Positions 1-5,263 of a stretch of DNA of 5,263 bases are shown one piece after another. The stretch's first letter is position 1, and every line of letters starts with the position of its first letter. A program made the translations under genes and the position numbers. Origin of the DNA: Campylobacteraceae bacterium. Its GTDB lineage: Bacteria; Campylobacterota; Campylobacteria; Campylobacterales; Sulfurovaceae. Under the pieces are notes generated by a model. It was not told the origin of the DNA. It saw only the letters and a list, made by a program, of their open reading frames with translations, and made no database searches. Location of the stretch: assembly GCA_027063325.1 (NCBI GenBank), contig JAMOSA010000306.1, positions 1 to 5,263 of the forward strand, written 5' to 3'.

Positions 1-1404
1 TATCAAGATACCAATACACTTCAGGGGGCATTGATAGATGAGTTCAAATCCAAATCACTCTTTTGCGTAGGTGATTATGATCAAAGCATATATGCATTTA
101 ATGGTGCAAATATCAATAATATTGCCACTTTTACCAAAAGATATCCAGATGCCAAAGTATTTACACTCAAGATAAACTATCGTTCATATGCTCCCATACT
201 CTCTCTTGCAAATAGAGTTATACAAAAAAACAAAAGGATATATCCAAAAGAGTTGCAAGTAGGCAGAAGTGGAGTAAGTGAACCTCCAAGATTGCTTATA
301 TATGATAACTTGTATGAGCAGTATCAATCTATTGCAAATCATATCAAACAGAGTAACAAAAATTTGGAAGATATAGCAGTAATATTTAGAAATAATGCAA
401 GTGCAGATGGTATTGAAGCATCTTTGAGAGAGGTTGGATTACCTTGTAAAAGAAAGGGTGGAACTAGCTTTTTTGAATCAAAAGAGGTAAAGTTTTTATT
501 AGACATATTAGCTTTGTGTGTAAATCCTCGTGATATGATGGCATTTATTCATATATTTGAGTATGGTAGTGGAATTGGTACCGCAGTAGCAAAAGAGATA
601 TTTCAATCACTTGTACACTTTGGAGAGGGTAATATGCTAAGAGGCTTATTATCTCCTAGTGTCTATACTCTGCCAAAACTGAACCCAAACAAAAATATGC
701 AACTTGGACTATTTGATGATGATATGGAGATAGGTTCAATTACACGCTTTGCACATATTGATATGAGCGAAAAGCTAAGAGAGCATCCAATACTCAAATA
801 TCCCAAACTAACACAAGATGGATTCTACTATTTTAGAGATTTTTATAATCTTATCCAACAAATTCAAAGAAGTTCAAATCCTACGACTATACTTAGGCGT
901 ATAATCTCATCTCCTTTATATCTAAGAATTATTGATATGCTTTCAACTCAAAGAGCCAAACTAAAATCTGGAGAGATTGATGAGACAAAAAAAGAGGAAT
1001 CAAAAGAGAGAATTGTACGCAAATCAAAATTACTACTAAATCTATCTACCCAATATAAAGATTTACAAAGATTTGTAAATGCTATGATACTAGGTGGTAG
1101 TGAACTTAGTGAAGGTGAGGGTGTCAATCTGCTTACTGTTCATGCTTCAAAAGGGTTAGAGTTTGGAGTGGTATATGTAGTAGATTTGATGGAAGGTAGA
1201 TTCCCAAATACCAAACTGATGAATAAGAGCGGTGGAGCAATAGAAGAAGAAAGGAGACTCTTTTATGTAGCAGTAACAAGAGCCAAAGATAATCTTTACC
1301 TCTCATATGCTAAGTATGATCCTGTAAAAAAGATAGATTTTAAACACTCTTTGTTTTTGGAAGAGGCAGGATTAGTTAAATCAGCCAAAGAGATACTCAA
1401 TTAG
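1..1404 (+). CDS. UvrD/Rep/PcrA-type superfamily 1 DNA helicase, 5'-truncated by window edge
   Basis: This is an ATP-driven 3'-5' DNA helicase of the kind that unwinds DNA in repair and clears stalled forks or bound proteins. Only the C-terminal 467 residues are present. The reading frame is open from base 1, and the first residues, YQDTN, are the end of motif II (DEYQDTN), so the true start lies about 220 codons upstream together with the Walker A motif. Visible motifs are motif III (VGDYDQSIYAFNGA, about residues 23-36), motif IV (NYRS), motif V (LTVHASKGLEF, about 378-388) and motif VI (EERRLFYVAVTRAK, about 416-429), with the arginines of motifs IV and VI intact. Adding the missing part gives about 690 residues, normal for the family. 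The TTG at base 31 is internal and is not a start. The gene ends in TAG and converges on the small gene at 1427. The family is certain; whether it is the orthologue of UvrD, Rep or PcrA cannot be decided here, so no symbol is given. Confidence 0.95.
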   Translation, partial: YQDTNTLQGALIDEFKSKSLFCVGDYDQSIYAFNGANINNIATFTKRYPDAKVFTLKINYRSYAPILSLANRVIQKNKRIYPKELQVGRSGVSEPPRLLIYDNLYEQYQSIANHIKQSNKNLEDIAVIFRNNASADGIEASLREVGLPCKRKGGTSFFESKEVKFLLDILALCVNPRDMMAFIHIFEYGSGIGTAVAKEIFQSLVHFGEGNMLRGLLSPSVYTLPKLNPNKNMQLGLFDDDMEIGSITRFAHIDMSEKLREHPILKYPKLTQDGFYYFRDFYNLIQQIQRSSNPTTILRRIISSPLYLRIIDMLSTQRAKLKSGEIDETKKEESKERIVRKSKLLLNLSTQYKDLQRFVNAMILGGSELSEGEGVNLLTVHASKGLEFGVVYVVDLMEGRFPNTKLMNKSGGAIEEERRLFYVAVTRAKDNLYLSYAKYDPVKKIDFKHSLFLEEAGLVKSAKEILN

Positions 1405-1426
1405 CAAACGACTTTTGATTTTATTT

Positions 1427-1645
1427 TCAAAGAGTATCTTTGTTGGAAGTATTGGATATATACTTTTTTATAAATTTTGATAAATATGGTTGCGATACTA
1501 TAATATCCTCTTCATTTTTTAAATACTCAAGAATAGATTTTTGAGTAGCTCCATGCTCTAGTAGCAGTTTAATATCATATATATATGGCATCAATATAGA
1601 CTTTCTCTTTTTATTGGCATATTTGTTTAGTATAGACTCTTTCAT
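1427..1645 (-). CDS. Small putative helix-turn-helix DNA-binding protein
   Basis: This is a 72-residue basic protein with no recognised name. After a Lys/Arg-rich start (KKRKS) comes a pattern typical of short helix-turn-helix proteins: helix 1 (YIYDIKLLLEHG), then ATQKSILEYLKNEE, then VSQPYLSKFIKKY as the presumed recognition helix. Similar small proteins occur as regulators or accessory genes on plasmids and islands, so a DNA-binding role is inferred from pattern only. The start is uncertain. The ATG at 1645 is preferred because it gives a charged N-terminus and lies just downstream of a strong promoter, although this leaves almost no leader and no good Shine-Dalgarno. An upstream ATG at 1693 gives 88 residues with a hydrophobic extension and overlaps a candidate operator repeat. 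A downstream ATG at 1591 has a purine-rich stretch (AAAGAGAAAG) before it but would cut into the conserved N-terminal helix. The stop is TGA, 22 bases from the helicase stop on the other strand. Confidence 0.7.
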   Translation of the reverse strand: MKESILNKYANKKRKSILMPYIYDIKLLLEHGATQKSILEYLKNEEDIIVSQPYLSKFIKKYISNTSNKDTL

Positions 1646-1652
1646 AATCTTT

Positions 1653-1682
1653 ATTATAGCAGATTTTATTCCTATATTCCAA
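1653..1682 (-). promoter_or_regulatory. Predicted sigma-70 promoter of the small HTH gene
   Basis: Read on the minus strand, TTGGAA (1682-1677) is followed by an 18-base spacer and a perfect TATAAT (1658-1653). A TG one base upstream of the -10 box makes it an extended -10 element. Transcription should begin near 1646-1648, at or within a few bases of the ATG at 1645, which implies a leaderless or nearly leaderless mRNA if that start is right. Confidence 0.55.
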
Positions 1683-1685
1683 ATA

Positions 1686-1733
1686 TATAACATTATATTC
1701 TATAGGTATAACTAAAATATAACCTTATATAAC
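1686..1733 (-). repeat. Four phased GTTATA direct repeats upstream of the HTH gene (candidate operator)
   Basis: The hexamer GTTATA (TATAAC on the plus strand) occurs at 1686-1691, 1707-1712, 1718-1723 and 1728-1733. The start-to-start distances are 21, 11 and 10 bases, close to two, one and one turns of DNA, so all copies face the same side of the helix. They lie directly upstream of the -35 element of the HTH gene and fit a site for a cooperative binder, possibly the HTH protein itself. The region is very AT-rich, so chance repetition is a real alternative. Confidence 0.4.
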
Positions 1734-1847
1734 AGATATATTATATACTATTACTATAGTATGCAAATTCTCAGTTTTGTTTACAGAATGTATATTTGAG
1801 GTATGGTTTTGTTGAGTAGAATTAAAAGGAATGGAATTTGTAGTCAT

Positions 1848-1885
1848 AAAAAAAGGTATAAAGTCATCTTGGAAGTGGAACTTTA
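1848..1885 (-). terminator. Candidate intrinsic terminator for the response regulator
   Basis: On the minus strand, 44 bases past the response-regulator stop, TAAAGT and ACTTTA (1885-1880 and 1864-1859) can form an outer stem. Short inner CA/TG and CT/AG pairs close on a small loop. The stem is followed by TACC and then seven T residues (1854-1848). The stem is AT-rich and the T-run is offset by four bases, so this is a moderate candidate rather than a textbook terminator. Confidence 0.35.
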
Positions 1886-1928
1886 GCCTTACTCTTTAAA
1901 GCAATAGAATTTTATCTGTGTAACATAG

Positions 1929-2594
1929 TTAATCACAGAGTATATAACCAACTCCATATACAGTCTTTATATACTCTTTGTTGTTTTCAATCAAGGAGAG
2001 TTTTTTTCTGATATTTTTGATATGATTATCCAGTGAACGGTGTGAACATGCACTAGAGAGTGATTCTATGATACTCTCTCTGTTTACTGTATTTCCCTTG
2101 TTTTTTAGCAATATAGATAGTATATCAAACTCCATATTGGTCAAAGTTACTCTTTTGCCTTTGAGGTATATATCTCGACCATCTATCTCTATATCTTTGG
2201 TAAGTGACTGATTTGTACCTATTTCACTCTGTTTGCCAAGTTGTACCCATATTCTGGCTTCTAACTCTTTCATATCTATTGGTTTTATTACATAATCAGA
2301 AGCACCATATTTAAATGCTTGAAGTTTTGTATCTATATCACTGTATGCACTTACTACTATTACAGGTAGTGGGGTTCTTTTTTGTATATTTTTTAAAAAC
2401 TCCAAACCTGTATAGTCTGGCAGTTTCATATCCAATAGGGCAATATCATATTTTTGGGTTGAAGCATAAGATATGGCATCAGTTATACTATATACATTAT
2501 CTACACTAAAACCACACTCATTTAAAAACTCTTTCATCAACTCTGCACTCTTTTCATCATCTTCTATCAATAAAATTTTTATCTTTATGCCCAT
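1929..2594 (-). CDS. OmpR/PhoB-family two-component response regulator
   Basis: This is a cytoplasmic transcription factor of 221 residues, the usual length for the family. Residues 1-120 form a receiver domain with the acidic pocket E11-D12-D13, phospho-acceptor D55 (LLDMKLPD), switch residue S82 (VSAYSD) and K104 (VIKPID). Residues 130-221 form the winged-helix DNA-binding domain, with the typical LTNMEFDIL opening, the recognition-helix stretch RSLDNHIKNIRKKL and the closing hairpin YIKTVYGVGYIL. The start at 2594 is chosen because GGAG lies five bases upstream and the receiver begins directly after it. The open frame continues upstream to 2792, but that part runs antisense to the neighbouring cyclase start and carries no receiver-like sequence. 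The gene is divergent from the REC-GGDEF gene, 143 bases away, which suggests shared regulation and possibly that it controls this locus. The cognate kinase is not in the window; the VFT protein starting at 3691 is the best candidate. The regulon is unknown, so no symbol is given. Confidence 0.93.
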   Translation of the reverse strand: MGIKIKILLIEDDEKSAELMKEFLNECGFSVDNVYSITDAISYASTQKYDIALLDMKLPDYTGLEFLKNIQKRTPLPVIVVSAYSDIDTKLQAFKYGASDYVIKPIDMKELEARIWVQLGKQSEIGTNQSLTKDIEIDGRDIYLKGKRVTLTNMEFDILSILLKNKGNTVNRESIIESLSSACSHRSLDNHIKNIRKKLSLIENNKEYIKTVYGVGYILCD

Positions 2595-2737
2595 AAACTC
2601 TCCACTAAGTACAGATTCTACAGATTTTAATCTCTTTTTGCTTAGATTTACTCTATACAATTTTAGTGTGGATTGATATTGCTTTAAGTCTATAGTAGGT
2701 AGTATCAACCAACTATAATAGAGTAAAAGGAGTAAAA
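2595..2737. promoter_or_regulatory. Divergent promoter region with a 10-bp inverted repeat
   Basis: This region drives the response regulator leftward and the cyclase/VFT operon rightward. TTTACTCTAT (2647-2656) and ATAGAGTAAA (2718-2727) are perfect inverted copies separated by 61 bases. Each is preceded, in its own direction, by a TATA-rich box: TATAAT at 2714-2719 toward the cyclase and TATAGA at 2657-2652 toward the regulator. A further TAGAAT on the minus strand (2620-2615) could be the -10 box of the regulator. AGATT repeats occur at 2613, 2622 and 2644, and the second is part of an AGATT-TT-AATCT inverted repeat. These may be regulator binding sites, but this is inferred. Confidence 0.45.
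2714..2732 (+). promoter_or_regulatory. Predicted -10 box and Shine-Dalgarno of the cyclase operon
   Basis: A perfect TATAAT (2714-2719) lies just upstream of the strong Shine-Dalgarno AGGAG (2728-2732), which is five bases from the ATG at 2738. If this -10 is used, the leader is only about 11-13 bases long. No clear -35 box is seen at 16-18 bases, so the promoter may need an activator. GAGTAAAA is repeated at 2721-2728 and 2730-2737. Confidence 0.4.
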
Positions 2738-3688
2738 ATGGAGAGCCTAAAAGATATGAAACTACTCTATGTAGAAGATAATGATGATACACGAGAGTTT
2801 AGTGTAATGTTTTTGGAAGAGTATTTTGAGCATATAGTAACAGCAAAGAGTGGTTTAGATGGATTGCAAAAGTTTAAAGAGTGTGATATTGATATAGTAA
2901 TTACTGATATAAATATGCCAGAAATGACAGGTCTTGAGATGGCAAAAGAGATAAAAAATATAGATGAAAATGTAGTAATCCTGGCACTTTCGGCATACAG
3001 TAACAAAGAGTATCTTGTAGATTCCATAAAAGTAGGTATTGATGATTATGTATTTAAGCCTCTTGATGCAAATGAATTTGACAAGACTCTAAAGAGTGTA
3101 ATACAAAAGTATAACAGTCGCAAGAACAAAGAGGAGTCTTTGATAAAAATGGAACAAGAGATTCAAAAGCACAAAGAGATACTAAAGCAAAAAGATAAAC
3201 TGATAGCCCAAAAGTCAAAAATGGCTTATTATGATCAGCTTACAACTTTATGTAATAGATACTGTTTTTATGCAAAGTATGATGAAATCATAAAGTGTAA
3301 TTCAATAATAGGTATAGTTTTGATTGATATAGATAACTTTAAAAAGATAAATGATATTTATGGTCATGATGTAGGTGATTTGGTTCTTAAAGGTTTTGCA
3401 GATATTATTAAAGATAATATTAGAGATGTTGATTTGGCATGTAGATGGGGTGGTGAAGAGTTTGCTCTTTTACTTAATCTAAAAGATATAGATGAGGTAT
3501 ATAAGGCCACAGAGAGAATTAGAGAAGCAGTAAATAGCGTAGAGTTTCCTTGTGTAGGTGAAGTTACAGCTAGTTTTGGTGTCACTTTGTGTGTAGATAA
3601 TGAGAGTTTGGAATTGGCTATGAAGAGGTGTGATGAAGCACTCTATCATGCCAAATATAATGGAAAAAATAGGGTCTATATAGGGTAG
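2738..3688 (+). CDS. REC-GGDEF diguanylate cyclase response regulator (PleD/WspR-like output)
   Basis: This protein makes the second messenger cyclic di-GMP from two GTP, presumably when its receiver is phosphorylated. It has 316 residues and no membrane segment. The receiver (about 6-122) has E13/D14, phospho-acceptor D57 (ITDINMPEMTG), S85 (LSAYSN) and K107 (VFKPLD). A charged, probably coiled-coil linker (about 125-163) leads into the GGDEF domain (about 164-316). That domain opens with YDQLTTLCNR, has the metal and guanine residues D197, N205 and D214 (NDIYGHDVGD), and carries the signature GGEEF at 238-242. RDVD (229-232) stands exactly five residues before it and is the RxxD product-inhibition site. 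Catalysis and feedback inhibition are therefore both expected. The linker suggests dimerisation as in WspR. The start is supported by AGGAG five bases upstream. The next gene begins 2 bases after the stop, so the two are cotranscribed. There is a single receiver, unlike PleD, which has two. Confidence 0.95.
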   Translation: MESLKDMKLLYVEDNDDTREFSVMFLEEYFEHIVTAKSGLDGLQKFKECDIDIVITDINMPEMTGLEMAKEIKNIDENVVILALSAYSNKEYLVDSIKVGIDDYVFKPLDANEFDKTLKSVIQKYNSRKNKEESLIKMEQEIQKHKEILKQKDKLIAQKSKMAYYDQLTTLCNRYCFYAKYDEIIKCNSIIGIVLIDIDNFKKINDIYGHDVGDLVLKGFADIIKDNIRDVDLACRWGGEEFALLLNLKDIDEVYKATERIREAVNSVEFPCVGEVTASFGVTLCVDNESLELAMKRCDEALYHAKYNGKNRVYIG

Positions 3689-3690
3689 CA

Positions 3691-5263
3691 ATGAGAAAAT
3701 TAATTTTGTTTTTACTGTTTTTTGTATCTGTAATCAATTCAAAAGAGTTAAATATAGCTTTTGGATATGATAAACCACCATTTACCTTTTCAAAAGATTC
3801 ATATGTGGGAATAGAGCCAGAACTTGTACAAAAGGCTCTAGCTCCCTTTGGATACAAAGTCAAAGTAAGCCATATGCCAAAATATTATCTGGAGAATATA
3901 TTATATAAAAAGAACAGTTATGACGGAGCTTCAAGTATTACAGCAAAGAGTGGAGATGGATTATACTATAGTGATAAATATACATATTATGAAAACTATG
4001 CAATTACACGCAAAAAAGATCATATCAAAATAGATACTATTGATGATTTGAAAAATGTAAATTTTGTATCATGGAACAGTTCATACAATGATTTGGGCAA
4101 GAAGTTTTATGCTATGTTTAATCCAAAAAGTGGACTCTACAAAAGCAAATACCATCAAAACCCTTCACAGCTTGAAGATGTAAAGATGTTTTTTGAAGGT
4201 AAAGTTGATGCAATACTTATTGATAAAAATATTTTCAAATGGTTTACCACGTATCTAAATATAAAAGATGAATTTGAGTTTCATCCCATATTTCCACATA
4301 AAAAATGGTATGCAGTCGCTTTTCGCTCAAAAAAAATAAGAGATGATTTTAATAAAGGTTTAAAGAGATTAAGAGAGAGTGGAGAGTATGATGCAATCAT
4401 CAATTACTATCTTACGCATGATATGACCTCTATTATAAAACTGGCAGATGTACTCAGTAAAATATCAGCACCATATCTCTATAAACTTAATGAGAGAGTA
4501 TTGAAAAATCTACTTGAGAAGTTTATAGAAAATGACAATATATACAGTATATCTGTTATAGATACAAAACTTGACAGAGTATTTGCAAGGGTAGGCAAAA
4601 AAAACAGGACTGCAAATAGTGCTATTTTTGAGCAAAATATCAAATACAAAACCGAAAATTCATATATAGATTTAGGAAAAATAGTTATAGAGTATAAAAA
4701 GGATTTTGATTTTAATGGTAAAACTCCTGTACCATCTATTGAGAGTTTTTATAAAGTACCAGAAATTGATATTGATATGCTTAGAAAAATATATAGTGAT
4801 AGTAATGTTATATCTGCAAAACCCATTAAGCTTACAGAACAGGAGAAAAAATATCTAAAGAGTTTAAAATCTATTACGGTACATAATGAGAAACTGTGGG
4901 CTCCTTATAATTTCAATATAAATGGAGAACCTCAAGGATTTGTAGTAGATTTTATTAAATTGCTTGGTAGAAAACTGAATCTAAAAATTGAATTTATTAG
5001 TGGATATACATGGAATGAGTTTTTAAATCTTATAAAAGAGGGAAGAATTGATGTTATATCAAATATTGTAAATACAGATGACAGAAGAGAATATATCAAT
5101 TTTACAAAGCCATATATGGTATCTAAGAAAGCTATATTCTCAAATGAAGCTGGACTTGCACACTTTAGTGATTTGATTGGTAAAAAAGTAGCAGTTCCAA
5201 AGGGATTTTATATAGAGAGATATTTGCAAAAGAAGTATCCCAAAATCAAACTAAAGACATACA
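3691..5263 (+). CDS. Tandem family-3 substrate-binding (VFT) sensor protein, 3'-truncated; probable BvgS/EvgS-like sensor kinase
   Basis: The first 524 residues are present and the frame is open to the window end. Residues 1-17 form a signal peptide (MRKL, a hydrophobic core, then VINS). Residues about 19-245 form a first SBP_bac_3 domain beginning LNIAFGYDKPPF. Residues about 250-340 form a different region with an alternating pattern (NIYSISVID, then GKIVIEYKK) resembling small periplasmic sensor folds. From about 381 (LTEQEKKYLKSLKSITV) a second SBP_bac_3 domain begins, with APYNFNINGEPQGFVVDF, a DVISNIV lobe junction, DDRREYINFTKPY and the start of the second lobe. The second domain keeps the arginine (R465) that in this family holds the ligand carboxylate; the first has serine (S87) at that position. 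Tandem flytraps with this lead-in are typical of sensor kinases and some GGDEF proteins rather than of ABC transporters, and no permease gene lies nearby. The transmitter part is outside the window, so the kinase identity is inferred. ATG at 3691 has AGGG (3682-3685) overlapping the end of the cyclase gene, pointing to translational coupling. Confidence 0.88.
   Translation, partial: MRKLILFLLFFVSVINSKELNIAFGYDKPPFTFSKDSYVGIEPELVQKALAPFGYKVKVSHMPKYYLENILYKKNSYDGASSITAKSGDGLYYSDKYTYYENYAITRKKDHIKIDTIDDLKNVNFVSWNSSYNDLGKKFYAMFNPKSGLYKSKYHQNPSQLEDVKMFFEGKVDAILIDKNIFKWFTTYLNIKDEFEFHPIFPHKKWYAVAFRSKKIRDDFNKGLKRLRESGEYDAIINYYLTHDMTSIIKLADVLSKISAPYLYKLNERVLKNLLEKFIENDNIYSISVIDTKLDRVFARVGKKNRTANSAIFEQNIKYKTENSYIDLGKIVIEYKKDFDFNGKTPVPSIESFYKVPEIDIDMLRKIYSDSNVISAKPIKLTEQEKKYLKSLKSITVHNEKLWAPYNFNINGEPQGFVVDFIKLLGRKLNLKIEFISGYTWNEFLNLIKEGRIDVISNIVNTDDRREYINFTKPYMVSKKAIFSNEAGLAHFSDLIGKKVAVPKGFYIERYLQKKYPKIKLKTY

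Larger units (their letters stand above)
1646..1928. other. Non-coding AT-rich gap between the HTH gene and the response regulator
   Basis: No convincing gene is seen here. The right part of the HTH promoter and its GTTATA repeats fill 1653-1733. A 10-base perfect palindrome (TACTATAGTA) sits at 1752-1761. The stretch 1831-1899 could encode a 22-residue peptide (starting MEFVVIKKG), but its AAGGA touches the ATG with no spacing. It also overlaps the candidate terminator at 1848-1885. Confidence 0.5.

Noticed and set aside
31..1404. The helicase starting at the TTG at base 31
   Set aside because: The frame is open back to base 1 and the preceding codons spell the end of helicase motif II, so the gene simply begins outside the window.
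1428..1442. Hairpin CAAAGA-GTA-TCTTTG as a shared terminator between the helicase and HTH genes
   Set aside because: The stem is short and AT-rich, lies partly inside the HTH coding end and has no T-run after it on either strand.
1916..1938. Inverted repeat CTGTG...CACAG at the end of the response-regulator gene as a terminator
   Set aside because: The five-base arms have a 13-base loop and include the stop codon region, and no T-run follows on the minus strand.
2315..2676. Two plus-strand open frames across the response-regulator gene
   Set aside because: They are antisense to a well-supported gene, have no recognisable domains and show low-complexity hydrophobic or Ser-rich composition.
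2595..2792. A 66-residue N-terminal extension of the response regulator with a hydrophobic stretch
   Set aside because: It is antisense to the start of the cyclase gene and its promoter. The ATG at 2594 has a good GGAG and begins right at the receiver domain.
2767..3863. Several minus-strand open frames across the cyclase and sensor genes
   Set aside because: They are shadows of strongly supported plus-strand genes and have no ribosome-binding site or domain signal.
3691..5263. An ABC amino-acid transporter binding protein
   Set aside because: It has two binding domains in one chain plus an extra middle region, sits in a signalling operon and has no permease or ATPase gene nearby, so a sensor is more likely.

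Overview
The window is AT-rich, low-GC DNA with tightly packed genes, and its codon use is dominated by A- and T-ending codons (ATA for Ile, AGA for Arg, AAA for Lys). This style, the helicase type, and a two-component/c-di-GMP cluster with a periplasmic double substrate-binding sensor suggest a Campylobacterota (epsilonproteobacterial) chromosome, possibly a Sulfurimonas-, Sulfurovum- or Arcobacter-like free-living species. The assignment is inferred from sequence style only, not from a database match.

Layout. (1) Bases 1-1404 (+) are the C-terminal two thirds of a UvrD/Rep/PcrA-type DNA helicase. The window opens inside motif II (Walker B). (2) Bases 1427-1645 (-) are a small, probably DNA-binding helix-turn-helix protein, convergent with the helicase. 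It has a well-formed promoter and four helically phased GTTATA repeats upstream. (3) Bases 1646-1928 are mostly non-coding and contain a candidate terminator for the next minus-strand gene. (4) Bases 1929-2594 (-) encode an OmpR/PhoB-type response regulator. (5) Bases 2595-2737 are a divergent promoter region with a 10-bp inverted repeat. (6) Bases 2738-3688 (+) encode a REC-GGDEF diguanylate cyclase with all catalytic and inhibitory-site motifs. (7) From 3691 (+) off the right edge runs a secreted or membrane-anchored protein with two periplasmic family-3 binding-protein (Venus flytrap, VFT) domains separated by another putative sensory region.

How the genes fit together. The cyclase and the VFT protein are 2 bases apart and almost certainly cotranscribed, and the transcription factor is divergent from them. 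The simplest reading is one signalling locus. The VFT protein would be the N-terminal sensory half of a BvgS/EvgS-like sensor, probably a histidine kinase whose transmitter lies beyond the window. It could pass phosphate to two receiver proteins, one acting on transcription and one on c-di-GMP synthesis. The sequence shows the receivers, the output domains and the sensor domains. The kinase and the phosphate flow are inferred.
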